Shown: positions 10,600-22,181 of the stretch, piece by piece | Numbering within the stretch: position 1 is the stretch's first letter | Layout: each line of letters opens with the position of its first letter | Assembly: GCA_025618425.1 (NCBI GenBank) | Contig: CM046832.1 | Location: 52,312,447-52,376,446, forward strand | From: Heliocidaris tuberculata | Lineage: Eukaryota; Echinodermata; Echinoidea; Camarodonta; Echinometridae | Direction of reading: 5' to 3' | Length of the DNA: 64,000 nucleotides | Translations under genes and position numbers: made by a program | The notes under the pieces: generated by a model | The model's input: only the letters and a program-made list of their open reading frames with translations | Database searches by the model: none | What the model was told of the DNA's origin: nothing

Positions 10600-12030
10600 G
10601 ACATGCATCCCCGCCGTGGCCGGGGCACGGGCCGGGCGGGGCCCGTTCGCTCCGTTCGGCCGCGAGATTACTAGAGTTTGGTTGGATGTGTTAAGTTGTT
10701 TTAACGTCATTTTACATCTTTCTTTTTAAGACGTATTTCAATGTCATTTTACAACTCTCTGTAATCTTTAAAATTATCATTGTCAATTGTTCAGTATTGA
10801 TGTACTTAAAATCATCAACAACAAAATGTAAAGTTGCCGGAGGCAAAAGTAACGGCACATTGAACATGTTGAATGCCGTTTAAATGGTAATTAAATTTAT
10901 CCGATGATAAATGCTATAAAATTTTTGGTTAAAATTGCAACAGATTTTGATGAAACCAAAACATACTCTCCAAAAAACAATTCTTTATTGGTATTTACAT
11001 TTCCAACGAAATATCATTTTCCTCAACAAATATTTGAGATTTCGGTTGAAAATGTAGCGGTCTCGTATTACTTTCATGGGTAGGGAATAATGGACCATTT
11101 ACCTATGACGTCATTAAGGAGATTATTTCATTAGGTAAACAAATTTTTGTCATTATTTCGGTACCCTGAGAAATAAAAAGAGTTGCTGAAAGCATTGGTA
11201 AACCTTACTAGTGTGTGTCTGTGTTCATGTTTATGCAAATTATGCAAACGTGCTTAAGGGTCTGGTATTCCCTACACCTACCCTATGGTTGTACATCGCA
11301 AGAAGTGAACTTCATGTGTCCATATAAAGGTTAAAGTTGTGAAGGTCAAGACTTAAAGTCACACAAAAGGTCAAAGGTCTGTCAGAGTAAACAAAAAGGT
11401 CAAAGTCACGAAATTCAAAGGTAATGACAGGTGCTCGGGGGGGGGGGGGAGGAGGTTTGTTTTCTCCGAGGACTTTTGATATATTTTTTCTTGTTGTTGA
11501 TTGGGAACGCTTGAATCTGATACATTGCACCATGACTAGTTTTGTGATACAAAACTTATTTATTTTGCCTAATGAGTAGATGCTGTGGTTGATTGTTAAA
11601 TCCTGTGAATTTTCAGCAAAACTGGTATTGGTACTGTTGTTGATCGGCCTTGATTGTGAACTCCTGAATCTAAGGAACTTTCCCTTTTTTGTGTTCTTTT
11701 GTGATTTGTGATTTATAACTCGTGATGATGTAAACACTTGCGAATTGTTATCTCAGGGATGGGAGGAGATAATATAGATGATTATAGTGAATAATTCTTC
11801 ATTGCTGTAAAATGTGTACATGTATCACTAAAATTTACTAAGTGTGTTTGTACAGCATGCGCACACCCAATTCCTAGGTTATCAACATAGTACTTCAACA
11901 TTGAAGAACCAATCTCAAGTAATAAATCTCCAGATTTTATTCTTATTTGTCTCACTGGACTGTTTGTGTTGATGCCACATGCCATCTGAGGTCCTGCACA
12001 GCAATGCAGACTGGAAAATCTGGGAAAACT
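10600..12030. other. Interval without recognised gene, with a GC-rich edge
   Basis: The first 80 bp are strongly GC-rich (about 10600-10675), next to the hAT-like right end. The rest is AT-rich with one G run at about 11438-11449. A 141-codon minus-strand frame (11312-11737) has low-complexity composition and no recognisable domain, so I do not call it a gene. Confidence 0.45.
11345..11412. promoter_or_regulatory. Cluster of AGGTCA half-sites
   Basis: AGGTCA-like hexamers recur five or six times within about 70 bp. One pair reads AGGTCAAAGGTCT (11368-11380), a DR1 arrangement typical of sites bound by HNF4- or RXR-class nuclear receptors. The copies could also be a decayed short tandem repeat, so the regulatory reading is only a suggestion. 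Confidence 0.25.
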
Positions 12031-12033
12031 TTA

Positions 12034-12366
12034 AAAAATATATATATATACATATATATATATTAATACAGTCCAATGGCGCAAATCCTGGAGGGGATGG
12101 GGGTATGTATTAACCCCCCTCCCAGTTCTGATGTACGGGGGGGGGGGTGGCCTGTACAAATATACCCGCACTTTTTGATAAAAGATGGTAATTTGCAATC
12201 ATTATATATGTATTTTCCATCTCAAATAAACAATAATTCCATGTAATATTAATAGATTAAATGTAATTTCAGTACAAACTAAGACATTTTCAGGCTCGTA
12301 TTATCAAATTTTTGTGGCGCGCTCTGCGCACCCAACTATATTTCAACATTAAAATAGTCAAACAGG

Positions 12367-12404
<38 letters not shown>

Positions 12405-12455
12405 GAGTCATCCTTTATTATTTCTCATCATATGCCAATACGTGTAACATCATGA

Positions 12456-12513
<58 letters not shown>
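12034..12513. repeat. TA microsatellites (three arrays)
   Basis: TA dinucleotide arrays lie at about 12034-12065, 12371-12402 and 12458-12513, the last the longest. The second and third fall within the putative element at 12074-12616, the first just outside it. Confidence 0.93.
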
Positions 12514-12516
<3 letters not shown>

Positions 12517-12616
12517 CCTATAGGGGCGCTTAGCGCCTTCGGCTCTTGCGTTTGCCAGAATGATAACTTCTCATCCTTTGGACCCCCCCTTTTTTTAAAA
12601 CCTGGATCCGCCCTTG
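12074..12616. mobile_element. Putative hAT-like element with CGGATCCAG-type ends
   Basis: The left end CAATGGCGCAAATCCTGGAG is followed by G runs. The right end is a C run, then AACCTGGATCCGCCCTTG. The two ends are inverted variants of the terminus shared by the elements at 9605, 21770 and 49458. GC-rich phrases (GGCGCGCTCTGCGC, GGCGCTTAGCGCC) and TA tracts lie between. I see no clear target duplication, so the two ends might come from separate insertions. Confidence 0.42.
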
Positions 12617-12619
12617 TTT

Positions 12620-13250
12620 TGTATCCTATTTCTAATCTATATGAAGGGGAAAAAAAATCCTTTTCCGGCCCGATAGGCCTATGTTAAAAATCATCAAACG
12701 AACGGAACCAATTTTCGATACTAGTATTGAATGCACAACACAAAGGTTTCGAAATTTTCGAGGTTAACTTGTGGAATAGGATTAAGATGAGACAACCTTA
12801 TTCATCTTACTTTCTTGAAGCAAACCGCGCAATATAATGACACCAATGTGTTCAAAATATATCTACCACTAAAATGACAGAATACTGTGTCTGTCTAATT
12901 TAGTGTAACATAATAACATCATCTCGATCACCAAGATGCTCTTGGGAAGAGAAGATTAGCCCCGATGAGTCATCTTTTATTTTTGAGGTTGTCGTATGAT
13001 GAACTAGAATGGATAAGATGCAAGGGGTTTCCTTATCTCGTACATATACACGTTTGAGGAAACTACAGTGGGGTTTACCAAGAGTTTGATAAATTCTATA
13101 TTCCTTATTTTCCCTTTAAGAAGTATATATCAAGTATGATTCATATATTAAGTTAAAGGCAGATATATTATATCGTCCATTTTTTTTAATGACTGTATAA
13201 ACAAGATAATATAGGCTATAGATAAAATGTGAGAGCGGGAGTGGGGGTCG
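12620..13250. other. Interval with nothing recognised
   Basis: AT-rich sequence without supported coding capacity. One TAGGCCTA palindrome occurs at 12674. Confidence 0.5.
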
Positions 13251-13257
13251 ACGGATA

Positions 13258-13328
13258 TTGTGGGAGAGAAAAGGAGAGGGAGTGGGGGAGAGTGAGTGAG
13301 AGAGAAAAACATAGAGAGACAGGGTGAA

Positions 13329-13385
<57 letters not shown>

Positions 13386-13401
13386 GGGAGGGGGGGGGGG
13401 T
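13258..13401. repeat. GA-rich tract, (GA)n core and G run
   Basis: An irregular purine stretch leads into about 26 GA dinucleotides (13330-13382), ending in a run of more than ten Gs near 13390-13400. The Ser/Leu-repeat frames on the minus strand derive from it. Confidence 0.93.
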
Positions 13402-14033
13402 GAACAACCCAACATACAGATCATGGGTATAGAGATAGACGCAGACATGGATTAGAGAAGGGAAGAGAAAGAGTGCTTATGTGGGCGTATCGACCCCTCC
13501 TAGTGTTTCATAATTGACCAATTGTCTCTTTTTGTATACATCTGGTTTCCCTTCTGTTGATAATGTTGATCAGGAAACATGGATAATCTTGTCCATCGAT
13601 TATCCTTTTATTCTCGAAGCGCTTGTTTTCGCCGCCTTCATAGTGAGTTGCAAATCCAATTGGCCTCTGCAAATGAAGTCATCTTTCCACATTGATAACA
13701 TCCGGTGTGATACGAAAGTGTACAATTTTTTTTTTATTATGGTGTGATGACTGAAAAAGAATCATTAAAATCATGCAGTTATGATTATTCCTTTGCCTGT
13801 CGGAAAAGAGCTCTAACATAAAGTAAATTCAGTTTGCATTTCACAACATAGGCCCTACATGTCGACAGCAAACTAAAACGAAGGCCAAACTTTAACTATT
13901 TCACTAAATAGGCACTAAGGACATTCGCGGGGGTTGACGCCTTTTACCCTCACCTCATCAAATACTAAATTTTGTGAGCGAGCGAAACGAGTGAGTAAAA
14001 TGAAATTACACTTTTGTAATTAATACACAAGAT

Positions 14034-14238
14034 ATGCAAGCAGAAGAAGATGATGTAGAAGAAGAGGAAGAGGAAGAGGAACTGGAAGAAGAAGATGAGG
14101 AAATGGAAGGAGAAGATGTGGAACTGGAAAATGAAGAAGATGATGAAGAAGAAGAAGACGAAGAGGAGGAGGAGGAGGAGGAAAAGAGAGAAGGGAAGAG
14201 GAAAAAGAAGAAGGGGGAAGGAAAGAAGGAAGAAGAGA
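14034..14238. repeat. GAA/GAG purine tract
   Basis: About 200 bp of almost pure purine on the + strand made of GAA, GAG and GAT triplets. It gives a poly-Glu frame forward and a poly-Ser frame in reverse. Composition, lack of splice context and isolation argue against a real acidic protein. Confidence 0.85.
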
Positions 14239-14371
14239 CGGATGTTTTCTTCTGTAGAAAATATATCTCGAAAGTAATGAAAGTATAATGAAGCCTCTTG
14301 TATAGAAGGGTTCCCACTCAATCAGAGGTATGCGTGTATTTTGGTCGATGTTTGTGATCCCTTCCTCAAGT

Positions 14372-14520
14372 TCCTCCCTCTTTCTTTTTCCCCCTTCCCC
14401 TCTCCCCCCCCCCCCTCTTTCCCTTCTCTCTCTCTCTCTCTCTCCCCCTCCCCCACTCTCTGTCTCTGTCTCTCCGACCCCTCTGTCTGTTTCTCCCTAC
14501 CCCTCTTTCTCTTCCTCTGT
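14372..14520. repeat. CT-rich pyrimidine tract
   Basis: Pyrimidines dominate, with a C run of about 13 near 14405-14417 and a (CT)n core near 14425-14445. The 14034-14238 purine tract precedes it, so the two could pair when single-stranded. Confidence 0.9.
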
Positions 14521-15073
14521 CGTTGACTCCTATATAGTTCGTCCCGTAATGTTGACTACCTACATCCTCCTGAGTCTGTCGGAGGAAACACTCGCAATTT
14601 CCGTCTTGCGTTACGTCTTAGCACATTATAATTATCAAAGATTTTGAGATAGGCTCTAATATTCTTTAACCCTACTTGTCTCTCGAGCATAAGGGATGGA
14701 ATTAAGCGAAAATATAATAATAAGCTTTCAGCTGGGTTAAAATGGCAAGGCAAGAAACTTTTCATCAACTGACGAAATTAAAAAAAGAAGAAGAAGAAGA
14801 AGAAGAAAAAAAAAATGTAAACAAGACCAGACGACTGAAAGAGAGCTAACAATAATTATACTGTATCTGATTTATATTTTCTTCTTGATATTCTTTCGGT
14901 TAAAGCTTTGTTCCATCATTCGAATTAGTTTCAATAGGCCTATTAATCTCATATGATCATTAAATCTCGACACAAGGCGTTAATTCTACGTGAAGTCAAG
15001 TACACCTTCGTATGAATAAAGATGCAAAATGAAGGTAACACCTCCATCTCACCGCTAACCATGCTAACCGCTG

Positions 15074-15102
15074 GCCAATGATTCATATGATTGGCTATAT
15101 AC
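15074..15102 (+). promoter_or_regulatory. Candidate promoter: two CCAAT motifs and a TATA-like box
   Basis: CCAAT (about 15075-15079) and its inverse ATTGG (15090-15094) flank 10 bp, and CTATATACT follows at 15095-15103. A start site about 25-30 bp downstream would place the transcript at roughly 15125-15135, just before a GC-richer stretch that ends at a consensus donor (15303). Position and order fit a promoter for the gene below, but no transcript evidence is visible. Confidence 0.3.
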
Positions 15103-15129
15103 TCCGTGAATCATAATAATCTTTACATT

Positions 15130-15303
15130 TACTTAGCGAGGACACTGTCTTGTTGCTGGTCGAATCTACCACAGCGTCTGAGATCCCTGTCATCATTTTG
15201 ACCCTTGACCCCTTGTCAAATCGACGAAACCCCAAACGAGTCGGAAGATGAAGAACTGCCACCGCAGTCGTCTCTCAGAACAAGAGAGAACAGAGATCCC
15301 ATT
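15130..15303 (+). other. Candidate 5' untranslated exon
   Basis: GC-richer than its flanks, this segment ends in CCCATT followed by a perfect GTAAGT donor (15304-15309). The open frame across it has no ATG of its own. A separate ATG at 15248 would open an upstream ORF that crosses the splice junction. The start coordinate is a guess from the TATA-like box. It would be the first exon of the gene whose main ATG lies at 15752. Confidence 0.42.
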
Positions 15304-15589
15304 GTAAGTCACCGATCCATGACTGGACAGAAGTTGTTGAGCAGCGTTCGATACGATACTGAAACACAACTACATGCATACAGACAACACCGAATACTAG
15401 TATACACAAGCAGACGACTATTATGGGCGGTGAACAATACTTTACTACTCCAGCTCTTCTTCATTATGTTTTATTAACTGGTTGAAATGGTAGTTCAGCT
15501 TCAAAGTCTCAACTTTGGTGGAAGAGTCTTGTTCACTTATTGCTGTTTTGGAATTTCGATTGAATACTCAATATATTTTGTTTATGCAG
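15304..15589 (+). other. Candidate short intron in the 5' leader
   Basis: It runs from GTAAGT at 15304 to an acceptor TTTATGCAG ending at 15589, with a T-rich stretch before it. A second acceptor six bases later (TGCAG, ending 15595) would give a NAGNAG-like choice. Length is 286 bp. No coding content. Confidence 0.4.
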
Positions 15590-15751
15590 ATGCAGCCTGA
15601 GCTCTCAGAACTTCTCTGCTTGGAGAAATTATTTTCTATTTAGTCCATCACTTCCTGGTTGCGCTCATCTAGCTCGCTCTGTTCGCCCGGTGTTATGGCT
15701 TGAAAGATGTGCTCAATGTGAATAATTGATTCTGATAGGAATGATAGCAAT
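15590..15751 (+). other. 5' leader next to the main start, with spliced upstream ORF
   Basis: If the upstream intron is removed, an ATG at 15248 opens a 63-codon frame that reads through this segment and stops at TAA 15723-15725, 26 bases before the main ATG. Such a leader ORF would be expected to reduce initiation at 15752. The inference depends on the splice being real. Confidence 0.33.
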
Positions 15752-16442
15752 ATGTCGCGAATTGAATTATTGAAGAAGAAATTTGAAAATCAGGAGGAAC
15801 CGGGAGCTGGCTCAACTTCAAGCAATGGAGCCACGGGGGAAAAAGTATCCATCGGAACGAATGGGACCTTGCCGAGTAATTTTCGACCAATCGAGACCAG
15901 CAGTGTCCGTCGGTCAGAGAGTGATCGGGTGGGTAACACTAACAGGCCCGGCTGGAGCAAGCCCGTGGTCAATGACTGGCGTTCTGCTCTGAAACCTACC
16001 CCTGGATCAAAAGCCCTCCTGAAAGATAAACCTAACAAATGCGACACCGGACCACAAGTCCACACCACACCTGGATATCTTGGAAATAACCCCAAAGACG
16101 AAGGATTCCATGCCAAAAGAGCTGCCTTGAAACCTCTCAGTAAAGCTTCCCTCCCCACAAAAGGAGAAAGGAGAAAGCTTTCCTCTGAAGACGAGCCAGA
16201 GAAGGGAATAAATGAATCTGAAAATCCCATTAGGAGGTCAAATACAACACCATTACTAACAACATCAGTCAACAGAGTAACCAACCAGGATAATAATAAC
16301 TCACAGAAAGTGATCAAGAAAGCAATTTTGCCTCCCTCCAAGATAAGTGAAAATATTAAACTTGGTAAAAGTGGAAACAGCCATCCCCACGGAAAGATTC
16401 AACCAATCAGACGAATTCCTTTGAAGTCTGATGAAACATTTG
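15752..16442 (+). CDS. Coding exon 1 of an unidentified multi-exon gene (residues 1-230)
   Basis: This ATG-started frame of 230 codons plus one base ends at a consensus donor (TTTG, then GTAAGT). It is the longest and most coding-like frame in the window. The product starts MSRIELLKKKFENQEE, a short amphipathic helix, and then becomes long, basic and disordered, rich in Ser, Pro, Lys and Asn. Visible pieces: SNFRPIE (42-48), DWRSALKP (75-82), and a related pair RSALKPTPGSKALL (77-90) and RAALKPLSKASL (123-134). Basophilic kinase-type sites occur at VRRSES (52-57), RRKLS (140-144) and IRRSNT (160-165). There is no signal peptide or membrane segment, so it should act in the cytosol or nucleus. 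I do not recognise the family. An actin-linked adaptor (ADAP/FYB style) or an FGD-type Rho exchange factor are guesses from the style of the N-terminus only. Confidence 0.78.
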
Positions 16443-16480
16443 GTAAGTATTTACAATATTCAATTATTATTCCAATCTGA

Positions 16481-16552
16481 GAAAGAAAGAGAAAGGAAAG
16501 GAGAAAGAAAGAAAGAAAGGAGAAGGAGAAGGAGAAGAAGAAGCAGAAGAAA
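16481..16552 (+). repeat. GA/GAAA purine tract just inside intron 1
   Basis: An irregular AGAAAG, AGGAGAAG and AGAAGAAG stretch begins about 40 bp downstream of the exon 1 donor. Purine-rich on the sense strand. Confidence 0.85.
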
Positions 16553-16835
16553 TAATAGAAGTGATCTGTCTATTATCAGAATTTCTGAATACGGTGCCTA
16601 TTTGATTATCATTAATTTTGTGTAGTTTCTATTACATATAATTTTTGCATTGGGCAACAAACACATTCATCAGCTGTGTAATTGTTATGATGTCAAAATG
16701 AAACAAAGAGTTGATAAAATGAACTTTGCAACCAGGAAGCATATAAAGATATTGGCAGTTATCAAAATCAGCTACTTGGATAAATAATCTTATGATGATA
16801 TGAATGCAAATATGGATCAAGAGATGATTAATTAG

Positions 16836-16843
16836 GAAGAGAG

Positions 16844-16919
<76 letters not shown>
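16836..16919 (+). repeat. (GA)n microsatellite
   Basis: About 40 GA dinucleotides with two small interruptions. Purine on the sense strand of the gene. Confidence 0.95.
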
Positions 16920-16920
<1 letters not shown>

Positions 16921-17140
16921 GTTGGAGAAGAAGCCATGAAGATGAAACATGCTCAACTCAAGATGTGTAAATATTGAGTCAGTGGCCAAGAATAGTCTGT
17001 ATCTGTGAGTGCCATTGATATTTTAAGGAGTAATTTCTATGATGTCTGATAAAGTAAGCGTGAGACTGTCACTGGATGAAAGAACAAAAATCAAAAGCTG
17101 TCAATGGTGTATCTGAGTTTGATGACCTCCGAAATATTTA

Positions 17141-17525
17141 TTTATAAGACTTTCATTGTTGACTAATCTAATTCATAATGATAGTGATACAACCCATGCC
17201 TTAGTGATACATCTGAAGAAAAAAATTATCATTTAGGATTCATCATTTAAAAGGGAGCACAAATGATAATCCAGAGTACTTTTTTTTTCAAACAGACATT
17301 GCATAATACTTACAGGAGAAAGTAATTTATTTATCCATATATCTATAAGACTTTCAGTGTTGACTAATCTACTTCATGGTGATAGTGACACAACCCATGC
17401 ATTAGTAATACATTGGAAGAAGCAATTCATCATTATTTTGAGATGCATGATTCAATTATTTAACTCTTAAATGATGATCCAAATTATTACTGATATTGCA
17501 GAATACTTGAAGGAGAAAGTAATAC
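17141..17525 (+). repeat. Imperfect tandem duplication, unit ~200 bp
   Basis: Unit 1 (from about 17141) and unit 2 (from about 17342) share, in the same order, ATAAGACTTTCA, GTTGACTAATCTA, ACACAACCCATGC (ACAACCCATGC in unit 1) and GGAGAAAGTAAT. They differ by scattered substitutions and small indels. No coding frame. Confidence 0.8.
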
Positions 17526-20500
17526 AGTATATTAATTCAGAACCTAAACTGGAATGTAATTTCCACTTGAGAAAATATCTACAGTACACAGTGATTCACT
17601 TTTAGATGAAGAGATTTACCCTGGCTGAACAGGTATATAGGATGTACCTTTCCCAATACTTTTTAGCAGCAGTAAAAGTAACTCAAAGTTCTTATTGTCT
17701 ATTTTCTTTTAAAATATTTTTTTTGCTCCTTTTTGATTTTCTAGAAAGAATTTTTATTGTAGGCCTACAACCACAAAGGGAATTTTGTATAGCCAACCAA
17801 ATTAAATACAGTCTTGCAAGTATGAAAAAAGTAATATAGTTCCCATTATTCTGTTAATCTTTAATCTAAACATATATTTTCATGTAACATATTACCTAGT
17901 ATATCTTGTGTTATTTTCAGTTTCATATTTTAGTTAACTAGATTTAAGTTTAACTGAATAATATTTGCAAGGACTTGGGTATGTTCACACTCATGATGTA
18001 TCATTTTCTATAGTGGCACATATGGCCGGTTGTATATTTCTTTTTTTTTTCCAAGTCAGTTAATAAATGTTTCCCTTATCCTGTTTGATTTTCTGATATA
18101 TTTTCTATTTGAATTGGTAAATGAAGTGGTTTTAAGGATTTAACACATTAAGAACAAAAGCAGCAATGTAGAATGATGATGCAGGTGATGCAGTGAACAG
18201 TTTTTTTGCAATCTAATATTTTCTCTCAAGTAAACCTAGAGGACTGGTTGAGGGTCAAAGACTCAGACTGAGAGAGATTGCTTGATATTCAATTAGTTTT
18301 CAGTTTCAGTTTGGTTTTATTTCTGCATTTTTCAAAAATACAACATTATATAAAATCACGCAATATTTGTTTTCACGTCGACAATACAAAATAAACAGAA
18401 ATACTAGTGTAATACAGTGAAAAATATCAGTGTGAAATAATTATTTGGTTGTAAATGTACTAGTGAGTCAGCTTTAAATACTTTATACACAGGATAAATG
18501 TTACTGTGAAAACTTAATTGAGATAATGTAGAATAGAATAGAAACAGGTTATATCAGAAACAAGGTAATTCAATAAAATGCAGCAGGCCGTGCATCATAA
18601 GCATGAGCTTGAAATAATGGTGGCCTAAAAGGGGTAAAGGCAGGATGAGGGGGCAGGGAGGAGGAAAAGAAGGAATGAAGAGAATAGTGCATGTGGTAGT
18701 GCAGGGTGTGTGGTGGTGATTTTGCTTAGGCCTCTGAGAGATATACTTGTACAAGTTCTGGAGAAACTAATTACAGTTGTAAATCTTATTGAGCAGAACT
18801 AAATTCTGAATAAATTTATAAGTTCTTTGAATCTGTGGACTAATACTTAGTCCAAGACCAGATTCATTCTATGAGTCTGCAGACCAGTTTCAGTCCAAGA
18901 ATAGATCTTGTGATGCATACATAGCCTTCAAACAAATCAGTTTAGATTTAGGATGGACATCAATGAGTAATTGAATACTCATTTTCAAGTTCGGGCCACT
19001 CACTGATTAATTTAGTAAACCGGACAAAATAACCCCCTACAGCAGATGAGATAACAGGAGATGAATTATTCAGTCCCCTCTATCTGGGGGTTGCCAGGCA
19101 AATGCTTTGCTTTTAGAAGGGGACTAATTCAGAGGGGCTGGCCAGTGCCAAGTGATTAGTCATCAGATTTTTCTGACATGGAAACTTTTGATAAAAATTG
19201 TTGCCATGTTTGCTGAGCCTGCATCTTGACGTGACAGACTTATGATTTTGAATGTCCAAATAAAGTTACTTAAAAAAAAATGTTTACAAAAAAAAAGCTA
19301 GCCCATAATATTGAATAATACAAACTTTGGCACATGTTCATGGAGTCGAAAGATGAAATGTGTCACATATCACAATCTATTCTCCTTAAATAATTCACAC
19401 ATGTCTTTTTTTCTCAATTAAGGTATGGAAATATAAAAGAAAGAAGCCCTGATTATTTTTCTCCAACCAACTTAATGTCATTTATGATTGCAGTGGACAA
19501 AAATAAATGATAAAACCCATCAAATAAAAAAAAAATTGTCAAGAATTCATTCACTTGGGGGTCCATACTAACTCTTTTGTAGGTTGTCTGGATTGACATT
19601 TTTGGGTGTATATATATATATATATATGCATCAACCCCTTGTCAAAATGTTTAAAGGGGGATGGGGGTCCATATTTGGGTTTTGAGGGTCCATGTATTCC
19701 TGGTTTACCAGTTGACAAAGTATTTGTCAATTAACCTGTGAGTGGTCAAAATGGTTTGTAATGGTATTGCATATAGCAGACACAAGAATATGAACATAAC
19801 CTTCCACAATTCTAAAGGAATTATATCAACAACCTAAATGAAAGACCTTGCTCTGAAAATATTGACCTGTATACAAAAGTGTTGAAATCTATATATTATC
19901 CTAAAGGGGGGGAAAAAACTGACACTATCTATAATATTTTACTCTCTCTTTATTGTGCATAAAATATGGTCAATATGCAAATTGTCTCTTTATAATGAAG
20001 GTTAATTATGAGCCTAGATGTCCCATGTTTAATTGTGATTAATCATTGTCTTCCACAATAATCACACTTAGTTTCGATTGTGTGATATTCCCTTTTGTAA
20101 ATTATGTGTATTCAGGAACAAAGCCTCATACAACCCTGCCCTCATTTCATTAAGCTGTATGCTTTCAGTTGTCACTTTCATTCCATTTTCCAGCCCTTCA
20201 AAAGTCTTTACCTTCTTTGAAATCTATTCAGTCAGTTGGAAAAGATTTACACTCATAATACCATGAGGGAATATTTTTCTTTACTGTACATAAAGCGAGA
20301 TTCAAAGAATTTTCTCTTGACATGGGGCCAAGATGAAGAAGCTCCTTTGTCAAGGCTGAAAGGAGCATGAAGTATAGAGAATTGTGCCTAGAAAGGAAGA
20401 ATTAATAACTTTGCCAATTTAAGAAGTAATTGGCCAATTGTAAGTGATTAGTGATCTGTGCAGTAAATGAAAATATAATATCAAAGGGGAAATACATGGG

Positions 20501-21051
20501 GAGAAAGATATGGGTTGGAACATCTCTCAAAACTGCAGGAAATGCTTCCATTCTTAGATGGAAAAGAGGAAAGTATTGCTTCCACAATGAAACCAGGAAG
20601 TGACTTGTTAGGAAATATATTTTATCTCTTCTTCACAATCCATAACTTCCATAAATTCCATAATTGTGAAAATTCTTTATAAGAAATAATACAGCTGAGT
20701 GAATTCCTTTATTAGCTGCTCTTTTCATCATCACAGCTTTGTATTAAAGTTGGACACTTTGATCCCCCCTACCTTCATTTGACCTTAAGATTATCTTGCA
20801 CCAACTTGTGGCATCACTGTAATGGATCACACATGTTACCAATTACATGTAATATTTGATTTGTCCTTTTTTGTGTCTAAGAATTTTAAACTTGGTAGCT
20901 ACATGTTGATGCACTGTGTTGACAATGCACCAGTCCTACAACTTCCAAGCTGCTGAATTTTTATCTGAAATAGATATAGAGCATTTCTTAAATCTTTTTT
21001 GAAAAATGGTTTATTTTGTGTAGATTTATAAAGATTTTTACCTTTACCACA

Positions 21052-21197
21052 TTAAATCTTTACTGGCTTTGGTCGATCAATAGAAGAAAAAAACCCAGTT
21101 GACTGCCATAATCAACTTTTGGCACACCAACAGTGTATATGTATAATATACTCCACACAATGTGGCAGTCCAGGGTTTTTGGCAAATAAAGAGTTAA
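21052..21197. mobile_element. TTAA-ended hairpin MITE, 146 bp
   Basis: The left end TTAAATCTTTACTGGC is inverted at the right as GGCAAATAAAGAGTTAA. Both ends are TTAA. The termini resemble those of the 89 bp element at 27820-27908. Confidence 0.6.
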
Positions 21198-21429
21198 AGG
21201 AATGGTTGTGATGATTCATGTTTAAGAAAATAATGCATTGTGAAATCCCCATAATAATCATGGAATAGCCCTTCGGTGATTTCGTACTTTATCACTGAAA
21301 CACATTTAAACAATGATTTACAGCTCTTCTTTTTATGGTATGCATTTTGTTTTCTTTCTTGTTGTTTGTTCATCATACCACATCCATGTATCATTGTTGA
21401 TCATAGATCCTTGTACCAGTCATTAATAG

Positions 21430-22008
21430 CCTGTTCAGACTAGAGAAAATATATACGAATATTAAAGTTGTATAATGAATCATGGTATAGGAAAGTGGGC
21501 AGTGTACATGTACAGGTGTTTCTTTGTAGAAACTCTATTTCAACAAACTAGTTTCGGGGTTGTCAGCTGACACTGTAAGTTTCAGTGTCAGCTTATGTAT
21601 TGGTATTGCTCAAGGATACAAGAGGACAAATGGCCAATGTCGTACAATTATATCATCGTGCGTTCATGATAAGCCCTGCCCAGTTTGCAGGTTTTCCTGC
21701 AATATGATGTTCACACTAGATATGGACCCTGATTTTTCTACGAGTTTTCATTTGAAATGATGCTGAAATCAGGGGTGGATCCAGTTCGGGCAAAAAAGGA
21801 GAATTTTGGAGTAAAAAGCCACCCCCAAACGCTGATGACCTTTTCTTCTTCTTTTTTTTTTTGCTTGCCAGAAAATTTTCTGAATATTGGGCCCCCTCCT
21901 TCATAAAATCCTGCATCTGCCCCTAGCTGGCTGGAACCCCTGTTACATACAACATTTAGTTGTATAGTATATAGTTTTTGTATAGTTTGAATTTGCTTGT
22001 CTGAACAG
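21430..22008 (+). mobile_element. MITE family B, copy 1 (interrupted)
   Basis: It is colinear with 41426-41898. The left end CCTGTTCAGACTAGAG and the right end GTCTGAACAGCGG are inverted matches. The best-conserved interior reads ATCATCGTGCGTTCATGATA, then TTTTCATTTGAAATGATGCT. The copy is about 100 bp longer than copy 2 because a hAT-like element (21770-21925) sits inside it. No coding frame. Confidence 0.75.
21770..21925. mobile_element. Short hAT-like MITE nested in family B copy 1
   Basis: CAGGGGTGGATCCAG at the left is inverted at the right as CTGCATCTGCCCCT. The interior has a pyrimidine run. Copy 2 of the host element lacks this segment: its sequence passes directly through the equivalent ATGATGCT site, which supports insertion after the host element spread. 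I do not see a clear 8 bp target duplication. Confidence 0.65.
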
Positions 22009-22137
22009 CGGTAAAAATTTCCTTGAATTGAACGTGTTGAGGACCAATATGAATGAATGTGGATATTGATGTGGTTATGTATTTCTGGTCATGTGATGGT
22101 GATCTATCATGAAATGGTATTTGGGTGCCTATGATGT

Positions 22138-22181
22138 CAAATATTTCCTCACATTTGTCAAATATTTCCTCACATTTGTCA
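22138..22181. repeat. Tandem copy of a ~21 bp unit
   Basis: AAATATTTCCTCACATTTGT occurs twice in immediate succession. Confidence 0.9.

Noticed and set aside
11312..11737. 141-codon minus-strand frame
   Set aside because: It crosses a G run and an AGGTCA repeat cluster, lacks splice context and matches no family that I recognise.
14034..14288. 84-codon poly-Glu/Asp frame beginning at an ATG
   Set aside because: It is a GAA/GAG purine tract that also opens a poly-Ser frame in reverse, with no splice context and no non-repeat sequence.
15205..15477. 90-codon frame over the leader
   Set aside because: It begins at TTG and runs across a strong GTAAGT donor, so it is better explained as part of a 5' untranslated exon.
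15790..16341. 183-codon frame on the minus strand
   Set aside because: It is the antisense shadow of coding exon 1, which has the better start, codon use and a consensus donor.
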